NCBI GenBank assembly: GCA_015067185.1 | Contig: SVMZ01000002.1 | Location: 1-64,000 of the forward strand | DNA: 64,000 nucleotides | Origin: Oscillospiraceae bacterium | Lineage (GTDB): Bacteria; Bacillota; Clostridia; Oscillospirales; Ruminococcaceae | Direction: 5' to 3' | In this document: positions 9,601 through 16,251 of the stretch, piece after piece | Numbering within the stretch: position 1 is the stretch's first letter | Layout: every line of letters begins with the position of its first letter | The notes under the pieces: model-generated | Database searches by the model: none | What the model was told of the DNA's origin: nothing | Seen by the model: only the letters and a program-made list of their open reading frames with translations | Translations under genes and position numbers: made by a program

Positions 9601-9802
9601 CAATATCGGCATCTTCGAAGAAGCTTTTACCTTCCACGAAGGTGTTGCCGCGGTCAAAAAGGATGGCAAATGGGGCTTCATCGATCAATCCGGTAAAACC
9701 CTTATCCCCTTTATATATGAGGATGCCACCAGCGTCTACGATGGTCTTGCCTGGGTAAAACAGGAAGGCTTCTGGGGAGTGCTGCAGGTGTTTGACGAAT
9801 AA
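6686..9802 (+). CDS. BlaR1-like M56 metalloprotease with Ig-like and C-terminal WG-repeat regions
   Basis: 1038 residues, much longer than BlaR1 (about 600). Order: membrane helices about 12-52; a Ser/Pro/Asp-rich external loop (about 62-138); helix 143-166; M56 zinc-protease domain with HERAH at 218-222 and a downstream IELACDEKV segment with the likely third ligand; helix about 317-337; then an external region. The part at about 360-480 resembles the Ig-like domain of other clostridial M56 proteins (DEFYLYREEDGEW.DC). The last 90 residues contain WG repeats (DGKWGFIDQSGKTLIP, then EGFWGV). No SxxK/SxN/KTG penicillin-binding domain is present, so beta-lactam sensing is unlikely. By family analogy it would inactivate the linked BlaI repressor after a signal. 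Confidence 0.85.
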   Translation: MGAVFLKLLNMSITASWLILAVVLLRLLLTRAPKWLRGILWAMVALRLLIPFSFESTLSLLPTAEPIPSEILYSAPPIESASPSDLPDFSNSPETSSPDESLSPTPDTPVDDTLTLNEAVNSLLTETLPSELAENENPVLSLTRIAALLWLAGLALLLIYTLISYLRIRRQVAESFDLQDGILLCDRISTPFIIGIFRPRIFLPSTINDADIPYVLAHERAHLKRLDYIWKPLSFLILAVYWFNPFIWLAYILFCRDIELACDEKVIRQLGIKSKKPYSDALINCSLPRRMISACPLAFGEGSIKSRIKSVLNYKKPTLWIIIASMILCAAAAVFFLTDPPDYGSVQLYSFFIFTDKNSNSSSESPTELDGLSLELISYQSSVTAPILRIGWNNQSAYDISFGDEFYLYREEDGEWVDCRTTEYYWDMIAYLAPMEKITEKDYMLFDMEPLQAGHYRFESRCRIDSMEEPGASPETFAVSLEFELTEEDVTSESVDIAGGISALKVDQVTITEIRDDVLVVEAVANGYIQCNNAALSSSKHFCFTVNTASAYSVGDVVTILHTGDFSIGELPTATPVYIEKSPLPDLSAAFSAPFDEYYDQIQKIIVSQKLNDIVTEKSITDTGDIHRIAPLLLSGRFVETGTLLSVSNDVMTVIVQDGEGTHFKLYLLPSMISYPEMSVTLAFSETGYTYTTPDIYSEFTKLLSETLPSDEISDNQNKTPPNHTPQVTDPTVQRIDPWTIITEKKLGAWYVKPTFDFDDMILIDRAFPRDGATFTNPGDVAEEDFYRLALFTKDGKNGVVDQHGNIVHDSELAVTICPLCGLESTSLQCRLGPRGEVYHNGIVGHGLPSSYGYDVTNNRLFNLAWVSPPSNISNITFPYPLMLDAFESTTITNGEYSAYQRYEPMRYILIGTDATPVSNEHFLQFHTLSDLSSIPEHFGIPYYFEQFQTDIIAVQTLDGSWKFIDTKGNDLNIGIFEEAFTFHEGVAAVKKDGKWGFIDQSGKTLIPFIYEDATSVYDGLAWVKQEGFWGVLQVFDE

Positions 9803-9833
9803 CCCGCTGTGCATAACCGATCTTTCACAAGTC

Positions 9834-9873
9834 AGCAGCCGAAGACAACTGTCTTCGGCTGCTTCTCTCTTTC
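9834..9873 (+). terminator. Rho-independent terminator after the M56 gene
   Basis: AGCAGCCGAAGACA (9834-9847) pairs with TGTCTTCGGCTGCT (9850-9863), followed by TCTCTCTTTC. It ends the BlaI-M56 operon. Confidence 0.85.
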
Positions 9874-9907
9874 ACCTTAAAAATTCCAATTAACCGATAT
9901 TACCCAT

Positions 9908-11026
9908 CTACTGCACCATATCTGCAATGTATTTCTCCTCTATAGCCGGCACATAAAATGCACCGAAACATTTTAAATCCTGTTCCTTTATTTCCCGCTC
10001 TTCCAGCTTCACATAAAATTTGTAGTACGGTATAAATACGGACTCGTTCATCTCTGTACGATAAACCAGCTCTATCTTTTCAACAGCTTCTTTTCCCGGG
10101 AAACTTTCTGTAACACTCGAAATATACTTTCCTTCTTCCAATAAATGCACTGCTTCTTTGACTGCAATTATCGGATAATCCCCTATTTTTTCTTCTTGCC
10201 GTCCTCTGCTGTATGATATCGAAGACAAGTTTCCTTCTTCATCTCCATAAAAATATATTTTGCCGAAATGGTAGCTTTGTATTTGTTTTCTCTCATCCCC
10301 CTCAGATTCATAGAAAGAAATCTTCCAAAACTGGGTTCCATCAACGGTATAATCTCCCATCGAAATGTCAACTGCAGGCTCTTTCATCCCCAATAAATCC
10401 GAAAACAAATCCCCTAAATACCGTGCACTCTCCTGTAACTCATCATAGGAGGCATAACTATAGAGTGTATACTCTTCCGGTAAAATCTCTTTCTTTTTTA
10501 CTTCAATATTTACATTCAGCCAAGCATTTACGTCAATTTTGTAATTTGGGTCTTCCGCATAGTAGCTGTATATCGCCGGATATCCTTCCGGAATATTTTC
10601 TTTTATTTCTATCTGTTCTGTATTCATTTTTAAAGCTGCCGCTGCTTCTTTCAGCAACTGCCTCATTTTCTTTGTGTCTGGTTCTGTCACCATCCACTCT
10701 TTTGTATACTCATAAAACGTATTCCTATAAACAGGAAGTTTTTCTATTCTCTCTCCATTCCAGGGATTGTTGTTTTGCAACTCGTCAATACTGTGAGCAA
10801 AATATCCTTCAATCCCCATTCCTTCCTCTTGATTATAATTGATATTTAAAACAGGAAGTTCTCTGCTTTCAAAAAATACCGCTCCTGCTGCAAGAACAAT
10901 CATAATACCGGCCGCTATTATTCCCATCTGCAACCATTTCATTTTTCTTCCTGTTTTCCTCATTGCTTCAAGAATGTATTCATCTTCAATTTCTCCGATT
11001 ATTCTCAAAAGTCTCTTGTTTTTCAT
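9908..11026 (-). CDS. Predicted anti-sigma or sigma-associated membrane protein
   Basis: 372 residues; a short cytoplasmic N-terminus (about 1-30, basic), one transmembrane helix (about 31-52) and a long external domain with no recognised motif. Its start overlaps the stop of the ECF sigma factor by four bases, a common arrangement for a sigma factor and its membrane regulator, so an anti-sigma role is inferred from position and topology. It lacks an obvious HXXXCXXC zinc anti-sigma motif. Codon use (many AAA, ATA, GAA) and base composition look more AT-rich than flanking genes. Confidence 0.55.
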   Translation of the reverse strand: MKNKRLLRIIGEIEDEYILEAMRKTGRKMKWLQMGIIAAGIMIVLAAGAVFFESRELPVLNINYNQEEGMGIEGYFAHSIDELQNNNPWNGERIEKLPVYRNTFYEYTKEWMVTEPDTKKMRQLLKEAAAALKMNTEQIEIKENIPEGYPAIYSYYAEDPNYKIDVNAWLNVNIEVKKKEILPEEYTLYSYASYDELQESARYLGDLFSDLLGMKEPAVDISMGDYTVDGTQFWKISFYESEGDERKQIQSYHFGKIYFYGDEEGNLSSISYSRGRQEEKIGDYPIIAVKEAVHLLEEGKYISSVTESFPGKEAVEKIELVYRTEMNESVFIPYYKFYVKLEEREIKEQDLKCFGAFYVPAIEEKYIADMVQ

Positions 11027-11583
11027 AAGTTAATCCCTTCCTCTTCTAAAGTCTTTTTCAGCTTTTCTCTTAATCGAAAAAGTGTCACCGCTACATTACT
11101 TTCCGTCATTCCGTATTCTTCTGCAATTTCTTTTATAGAACTCAAATACCAATAACGCCGCACAAATAACTTTCTTGTTTCCGGTTTCAACTCTTTTAAA
11201 AAAATATTTATTACTTCTCTGATTAAACCTTCCTCTGTTATCTGTTCTATGTTTTCCGAGTTACCGATACATTCGGCCAGTTCTTCCAAAACCAGTTCTG
11301 TTCGTCCATCCCCTCGTTTTTCGGCAGTTCGTTTTTCATATCGATTTAATGAGAGATTTCTCGTTATTTTTCCAATAAATGCTTGAAAATTATTTGGCTT
11401 ATGGGGAGGAATCGCCTTCCACACACGTAAATATGTATCGTTGACACATTCTTCCGAATCTTCATTGCTATGAAGAATATTAAAAGCGATACACCGACAA
11501 TATCTTCCGTATTTTACTGCAGTTTCCGGTATTGCTCTTTCCGAACGTTCCCAGTAAAGCTGTATAATCTCATAATCTTCCAC
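11023..11583 (-). CDS. ECF-type RNA polymerase sigma factor
   Basis: 186 residues. Region 2 is visible as FNILHSNEDSEECVNDTYLRVWKAI (the D.EDAEDC.QE.F-type core-binding helix, residues about 34-58). Region 4 is ELKPETRKLFVRRYWYLSSIKEIAEEYGMTESNVAVTLFRLREKL, a helix-turn-helix that reads the -35 element. No region 1.1 or 3, as in ECF (group 4) sigma factors. Start follows a strong AAAGGAGGAGG. It overlaps by four bases the downstream membrane protein, its likely regulator. Target promoters cannot be assigned. Confidence 0.9.
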   Translation of the reverse strand: MEDYEIIQLYWERSERAIPETAVKYGRYCRCIAFNILHSNEDSEECVNDTYLRVWKAIPPHKPNNFQAFIGKITRNLSLNRYEKRTAEKRGDGRTELVLEELAECIGNSENIEQITEEGLIREVINIFLKELKPETRKLFVRRYWYLSSIKEIAEEYGMTESNVAVTLFRLREKLKKTLEEEGINL

Positions 11584-11670
11584 TTTATCCTCCTCCTTTT
11601 TCTTCTTTTTCCTTTCATCTTAATACACCGATTTTATACTTGCTTATTACAAAAAATTTTCCAAAATACA

Positions 11671-11703
11671 AATTAACAGCAGCCAAGTGACTGCTGTTTT
11701 TTG
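11671..11703 (-). terminator. Terminator after the CDF transporter gene
   Basis: AACAGCAG (11675-11682) pairs with CTGCTGTT (11691-11698). On the minus strand the stem is followed by a T-rich stretch, just past the transporter stop; the plus strand also has a T run. Confidence 0.7.
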
Positions 11704-11709
11704 CATCTG

Positions 11710-12873
11710 TTATGCCTTTCCATCAAAATGTATCACGGTCATATAGTCTCTGTTTTGCTGGGCTAATGCTTTGTCTATTCGTTTTTTCAACTCTCCCCGT
11801 GATTGTGAGAACAGATATGGAACAGACAGATCAAATACCAGCTTTGCCCCCTCTGCTCCCCTTACAATACGAAAATCGTGCAAGGAAAGCTGTGGGTCGA
11901 TCTCATTGATGATCTCCTCCATCACACGCTGCATCTCATTTCGTTCCTCATCATTTTCCACCACAGGGTCATAGTGGATGACAAGATGCACGTTGGTTGC
12001 TTCCAGTACATCACATTCGATATCATCGATAATATCGTGACAGACAAGCGGATCCTCCTCCGCGCTGAGCTCCGCATGAACGGAGGCAAAACTCTTCCCC
12101 GGCCCGTAATCATGCACCAGAAGATCATGTATTCCCAAAATCTTATCGTGAGACAGTATGAGCGCTGCGATTTTATCCGTCAGCTCCCGATCGGCCTGCT
12201 TTCCCAACAGAGGTGATACAGTCTCTTTAACGAGTTTAACGCCGGAAAAGAGAATCAGCACTGCGACAGCGGCCCCCATATACCCATCCATATTCACATT
12301 GAAATAATACCCGACCACACAGCCAAGCAGAACAGCCGCAGAAGCAATGGCATCATTTCTGCTATCTATCGAAGCCGCGTGAAGTGTGATGGAGTTGATC
12401 CGTTTGCCGAGAGAGGCAAAAAATGTCGACATCCACGCCTTCACCATGACAGAAACAGCAAGCACAGCGAAGGTTGCCCCCGAAATCGTCACCTTGGTAG
12501 GTGCAAAAATCTTTTCAACGGAGGACTTTACCATATCCGCACCTATAATAAGAACCAGTCCCGCAACAATAAGTCCGGAGAGATACTCATAGCGTGCATG
12601 ACCATAGGGATGATCTTTATCCGCAGGTTTTTGCGCAATCCGAAATCCCAGCAGTGTCACCACCGAAGATGATGCATCTGACAGATTGTTGACGGCATCC
12701 GCAACAATAGAGACAGATCCTGCCAGCAGACCCGTTATGAGCTTGCCTGCAAACAGCAGTGCGTTGCATACAATTCCTGTGATCCCTGCCAGCTTTCCGA
12801 TTGCCGTATGAACGGCAATCGATTCCGTATTGCGATGCTTCTTTATAAATAGCTTTAAAAGAAGTTCGTTCAT
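11710..12873 (-). CDS. Cation diffusion facilitator (CDF) metal exporter
   Basis: 387 residues. Six transmembrane helices are expected; visible hallmarks are ADAVNNLSD in helix 2 (D59 and N63), KDHPYGHARYEYLSG in the cytoplasmic loop (about 86-100), DSRNDAIAS in helix 5, and a C-terminal cytoplasmic dimerisation domain with HLVIHYDP. CDF proteins export divalent metals by proton antiport. The transport site here is DxxxN plus DxxxD, seen in manganese-type CDFs such as MneP/MntE, rather than the HxxxD of zinc exporters. The upstream leader is a predicted NiCo/czcD riboswitch with a terminator, so expression should rise with excess Co, Ni or Fe(II). Substrate therefore uncertain. Confidence 0.9.
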   Translation of the reverse strand: MNELLLKLFIKKHRNTESIAVHTAIGKLAGITGIVCNALLFAGKLITGLLAGSVSIVADAVNNLSDASSSVVTLLGFRIAQKPADKDHPYGHARYEYLSGLIVAGLVLIIGADMVKSSVEKIFAPTKVTISGATFAVLAVSVMVKAWMSTFFASLGKRINSITLHAASIDSRNDAIASAAVLLGCVVGYYFNVNMDGYMGAAVAVLILFSGVKLVKETVSPLLGKQADRELTDKIAALILSHDKILGIHDLLVHDYGPGKSFASVHAELSAEEDPLVCHDIIDDIECDVLEATNVHLVIHYDPVVENDEERNEMQRVMEEIINEIDPQLSLHDFRIVRGAEGAKLVFDLSVPYLFSQSRGELKKRIDKALAQQNRDYMTVIHFDGKA

Positions 12874-12931
12874 AAAATTACCACCAGAATATTGAAAAAT
12901 GATACTGTGCGCCTTTATTTTACTTCACACA

Positions 12932-13040
12932 AATAAAAAACACGGAACAGTAATACAACTTACTGTCCCGTGGGATAATCCACTGTCACCGGTGTGACCC
13001 AGCTCCGAGCAGCCTCGCTCCAGCCTGTTCAGTTTGTACT
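12932..13040 (-). ncRNA. Predicted NiCo (czcD) riboswitch with terminator expression platform
   Basis: Read on the minus strand, the leader has ACAAACTG (from 13038), GAACAGGCTG with GAGC...GCTC hairpin, then GGAGCTGGGTCAC, a GGTCAC-ACC-GGTGAC hairpin, GTGGATTATCCCAC and GGGACAGT, closing with GTTGT to the 5' strand. The order of conserved pieces (AACAGG, GAGCTGGGTCA, TGACAGTGG, CCCACGGGACAGT) fits the four-way-junction NiCo/czcD class as I remember it. The 3' aptamer strand is also the 5' arm of a 13-bp terminator hairpin (12960-12972 with 12941-12953) followed by TTTTTT, so ligand binding would block termination. It precedes a CDF exporter, the usual gene for this class. Confidence 0.8.
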
Positions 13041-13073
13041 GTGATAGAGATATCCTATGCTGATAACGAAATA

Positions 13074-13102
13074 ATTATACCAGATTGCACCAACTCTGTC
13101 AA
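13074..13102 (-). promoter_or_regulatory. Promoter of the riboswitch-CDF transcript
   Basis: Consensus TTGACA (complement of 13097-13102) and TATAAT (complement of 13074-13079) with a 17-base spacer; the riboswitch begins about 35 bases downstream. Confidence 0.9.
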
Positions 13103-13162
13103 TCAAGATACAGGCAGCTCCGTTTGACTGCTGTGTTTATTACTTACGATATCTCGTCTGGT

Positions 13163-14164
13163 TCAGATAAACTCCTCAAATACCGGCCACGACTGGGCAG
13201 CATAGAAACGGTGTCCTTCATCACCAATGACCAGACGGCAGTTATCCGGTGCACCTGCCTGACGGTAAATCTCTTTCACCTTCTCAAATGCCTTAAGAAC
13301 ATGATCAATCGGGAAAATAGGATCCTCTTTACCCGCAACAATAATAAGAGGGCGTGGTGCAATCATAACTGCTTCATCCGGCTGCTCCATAAACTTAAGA
13401 ATTCCGGGAATATAGTTGCAGGAACAGTGATGCATGGCCATGATGGAACCTTCAAATGTACAGAACGCACAGGATGGCATGGCCACCTTAATCCGCTTTT
13501 CCAGACAGGCGGTGTGATAGGTTGCAGTACCACCACCGGAGTTACCCATCAGACCAATGCGGTCAAGATCCAGCATATCAAAACCGGAGAGAGCATCAAT
13601 CAGGCGGGAGACATCAGAGATGCGCTCACCAGCCATGGTTCTTCCCAGCTCAAAAGCCTGCATTACCGCATGAAAACATCCCATCTCAGAGGCAATTGGA
13701 CTTTTCAACTCGCCAAAGCCACGCTGCTCCATAGCAATGGCAGCATACCCCCGCGCAACCGCTTGGATGGCAAAATCTCTATCTCCGCCGCTGATGGTCT
13801 TCTCATCTCCGGGGAATTTGGGTCTTCCCAGCGATATGTGCATGCCTGTAGAATGTCCCTGTAGGCAAATTACTACCGGCAGCTTTCCCTGTCTGTTTTT
13901 GGGCAGCAGCATATGGGCTGGTACAAAGAAATCCGGTTCACTTTCAAAAGAAAAGCGAATCTCATCAAAACGGGGATCATCGGTCTTTTCAAACTCAATA
14001 ATCGGTTTAGGTCTTGTCATTTTCTCAGGCGGATTAGTCAGAGAGCGGAACACCTCTTCCATAGCAGTGCGCTGTTCTTCCAACGGCTTATCGGAAGTGT
14101 AGGCCAGCGGCAATTCTCTCTCTTTCTGTACTCTTGCATGAACATCAGTAACGGAAATTCCCAT
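13163..14164 (-). CDS. Alpha/beta hydrolase, acetyl-esterase-like
   Basis: 333 residues with an alpha/beta-hydrolase fold: oxyanion region PVVICLQGHSTG (about 96-107), nucleophile elbow G-N-S209-G-G-G, likely Asp281 in AGKEDPIFP and His318 in GDEGHRFY. The long N-terminal strand region and conserved EQRGFGE suggest the dienelactone-hydrolase/acetyl-xylan-esterase-like branch often beside glycosidases. It lies 42 bases after a GH43 gene on the same strand and is probably co-transcribed, which suggests deacetylation of hemicellulose fragments in the cytoplasm (no signal peptide). Substrate is inference. Ribosome site AAGGTGAT. Confidence 0.8.
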   Translation of the reverse strand: MGISVTDVHARVQKERELPLAYTSDKPLEEQRTAMEEVFRSLTNPPEKMTRPKPIIEFEKTDDPRFDEIRFSFESEPDFFVPAHMLLPKNRQGKLPVVICLQGHSTGMHISLGRPKFPGDEKTISGGDRDFAIQAVARGYAAIAMEQRGFGELKSPIASEMGCFHAVMQAFELGRTMAGERISDVSRLIDALSGFDMLDLDRIGLMGNSGGGTATYHTACLEKRIKVAMPSCAFCTFEGSIMAMHHCSCNYIPGILKFMEQPDEAVMIAPRPLIIVAGKEDPIFPIDHVLKAFEKVKEIYRQAGAPDNCRLVIGDEGHRFYAAQSWPVFEEFI

Positions 14165-14206
14165 TCAAATCACCTTATTTCCTCTTGTTTTTTATTTTGA
14201 CATATT

Positions 14207-15454
14207 TCATCTGAAAAATATAAAGGAGTCTACATCCATTCCTTTCCCTTCAAACAACAGCCATACCGGCTTGATTCCTTCTACTGTTGCTGTCAGCACC
14301 CCACTGAACTCGGCAAATTCTTCTGAGTTGACCGTTATACTGCCGATTTTTCTGCTGTCAGCCATAACAGAAACGCTTCCCTCACCTTTTGCCGTCAATT
14401 TCCATGCAGAAGCCCCTCCAGCAAAATCAATATACCGATACTCTGCCCAGTCTTCAATCCAGTTTCCGCCGCCGCAGTTGGTGAGAATCTCGTTGTCTTC
14501 CTCTCCATAGGGTACAATATAGATGTTTCCCTTCATTCGGCAGGCTATCGCAGCGTCGATCTCTGCAAAGGCGTCTACGGGGTCACCTGCTCCCTGCGAA
14601 GTCATGGGCACCTCGTCTATGGTACCATCCTCATTAAAGAAAATGGGTTCTGCGCAGACACGGCGGCAGGTAACACCGTTCTGGGTGGAGCGGTGATAGA
14701 ATACATACCATTGACCATTGAATTCACCAATTGATCCATGATTATTCCAGCTGGAAGGATCGCAATAAACATTATCTACAATCACTCCTCCACGCTGATA
14801 GGGACCAAGGGGCGAATCTGCCATCGCATAGGACATGCAGGTTGCTTTTCCTCTTGAAACATCCGTATAGACCATATAATATTTGCTGCCCCGTTTACGG
14901 ATAGAGGCGCCTTCATGGAAACCATGCTCCATCTCTGTGAGGACTTCTTCATTGAGAGAACTCATATCAAGAGTGGTCATATCCTTATTTAATTTTGCTC
15001 CCTTTAAACGGAACTGCCCCCAAAAATAATATGCTTGACCGTCATCATCAATAAAGACCGCCGGGTCAATTCCCGTACCATCTGCACCAACTACGGGACG
15101 TGCTTTTTCAAAGGGACCTTCCGGCTTATCTGCTTCTGCGACCCACTCAAATTCATTGGAACCACAGATATAGAGATAATACTTTCCATCACAGTATATG
15201 GCATCTGGCGCAAACAACAAAGTATCCGGATGCGCCTGAATCCCTGGCTCTTCTACAGTATTTCGAAAAGAAATACCGTGATCTCTCCACTCTTCCAGTT
15301 TAGGATCTTCTGTAGAAAACACACGATACTCTTTGCTGCAATATTCTTTACTTCCCGAAATATCATTGGAACCATAGAGATACAGCCTGCCATCTGGCAT
15401 CACACGCGCTTCCGCATCCGGTGTAAAAAAATTCCTTGGAAGTAATGGATTCAT
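14207..15454 (-). CDS. Glycoside hydrolase family 43 protein
   Basis: 415 residues. The five-bladed propeller catalytic residues of GH43 can be placed: general base Asp13 in TPDAEARV, pKa-modulating Asp130 in GTGIDPAVFIDDDGQAYYFWG, and general acid Glu181 in HEGASIRKRGSKYYMVYT. A beta-rich C-terminal part (about 330-415) may be a carbohydrate-binding module. GH43 enzymes are mainly beta-xylosidases and alpha-L-arabinofuranosidases. No signal peptide is seen, so it probably acts on imported oligosaccharides. The start has a weak GGGGAAAAG ribosome site. First gene of a pair with the downstream esterase. Confidence 0.9.
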   Translation of the reverse strand: MNPLLPRNFFTPDAEARVMPDGRLYLYGSNDISGSKEYCSKEYRVFSTEDPKLEEWRDHGISFRNTVEEPGIQAHPDTLLFAPDAIYCDGKYYLYICGSNEFEWVAEADKPEGPFEKARPVVGADGTGIDPAVFIDDDGQAYYFWGQFRLKGAKLNKDMTTLDMSSLNEEVLTEMEHGFHEGASIRKRGSKYYMVYTDVSRGKATCMSYAMADSPLGPYQRGGVIVDNVYCDPSSWNNHGSIGEFNGQWYVFYHRSTQNGVTCRRVCAEPIFFNEDGTIDEVPMTSQGAGDPVDAFAEIDAAIACRMKGNIYIVPYGEEDNEILTNCGGGNWIEDWAEYRYIDFAGGASAWKLTAKGEGSVSVMADSRKIGSITVNSEEFAEFSGVLTATVEGIKPVWLLFEGKGMDVDSFIFFR

Positions 15455-15492
15455 TTCTTTTCCCCATCTTATTATATTATGATATTTTCTTT

Positions 15493-15521
15493 ATTTTACA
15501 TCATACCCAGGGATAAATCAA
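15493..15521 (-). promoter_or_regulatory. Probable promoter of the GH43-esterase pair
   Basis: Minus-strand TTGATT (complement of 15516-15521) and TAAAAT (complement of 15493-15498) with a 17-base spacer, about 40 bases before the GH43 start. Confidence 0.6.
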
Positions 15522-15556
15522 CCCCTTACATTCTCTTAGCGTATATTTTCTCTCTT

Positions 15557-15620
15557 CATCAAAAATAAAACATCCATATTCTCCATTGCATCTCTGCCGA
15601 AGAAATATAGATGTTTTATT
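15557..15620 (-). terminator. Terminator after the SGNH hydrolase gene
   Basis: An 11-bp perfect stem, AATAAAACATC (15564-15574) with GATGTTTTATT (15610-15620), around a 35-base loop. On the minus strand it is followed by TTTTTGATG. It probably ends the long prfB-containing transcript. Confidence 0.65.
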
Positions 15621-15629
15621 ATGTCTCAC

Positions 15630-16214
15630 TCAGAAAAACCTATGTTTAATTTTATCTATAATGCGCTCGGCAATAGCCTCCATCCCCGCATCAGAAGGAT
15701 GATCTGCCACAAATTCATTTTTATGCTGATCGCCTGCTTTGTATTCCGGCGTATTAAGATCACCAATTTCTACATAGATATACCCGTTTCTGTTACAGGC
15801 ATAGCGGATAATCGCTTCTCCATCCGAGTTTTCCCAGAAACAACCAAGACACAGGATAATCGCCCCACGCTTGTTGAGGTAATTGATCAGGCGCTCATAA
15901 TGCCTTGCAAAATTCTGTGTCGTTATAGGATTGTTTTCTGACTTTTCAATCATTTGTACAATAATGATATCTGCCTCAAAATCACGGGCAGGCTCATACT
16001 CGGTAATATCAAAAGCGCCAAGATTTTTCTCATATTCCGAAGCATCCAATACTTCAAATGTACTTTCCGGAAAGAATTCTCTTACGCCATCCATCGTCAG
16101 ATGAACATAATCTGTCTCTGCACAGGTTGCAGCCATTCCGCAAACACGATACCAACCACTCATTGTATCAAATCCTGCCTGTGTAATACTGTTTCCCACA
16201 AACAAAATTCTCAT
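15630..16214 (-). CDS. SGNH/GDSL-type hydrolase
   Basis: 194 residues. Block I GNSIT at 7-11 gives the nucleophile Ser9; block V is DHPSDAGM near 171-178 with catalytic Asp and His. Intervening blocks (a Gly in VGN..., and an Asn/Gly region) fit an SGNH fold. Such enzymes deacetylate or de-esterify carbohydrates or lipids; the substrate is unknown. No signal peptide. It starts only 37 bases after prfB with its own GGGGAGG ribosome site, so it may be read through from the long housekeeping operon, although functionally it fits better with the neighbouring GH43 and esterase genes. Confidence 0.8.
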   Translation of the reverse strand: MRILFVGNSITQAGFDTMSGWYRVCGMAATCAETDYVHLTMDGVREFFPESTFEVLDASEYEKNLGAFDITEYEPARDFEADIIIVQMIEKSENNPITTQNFARHYERLINYLNKRGAIILCLGCFWENSDGEAIIRYACNRNGYIYVEIGDLNTPEYKAGDQHKNEFVADHPSDAGMEAIAERIIDKIKHRFF

Positions 16215-16251
16215 TGATTAACCTCCCCTCAAAACCCTCAAACATATTATC

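Noticed and set aside
6254..9802. Beta-lactam resistance operon
   Set aside because: There is a BlaI-type repressor and an M56 protein, but no beta-lactamase gene and no penicillin-binding sensor domain.
12932..13040. Manganese yybP-ykoY riboswitch before the CDF gene
   Set aside because: The conserved pieces and four-way junction fit NiCo/czcD better; the loop motifs of yybP-ykoY were not found.
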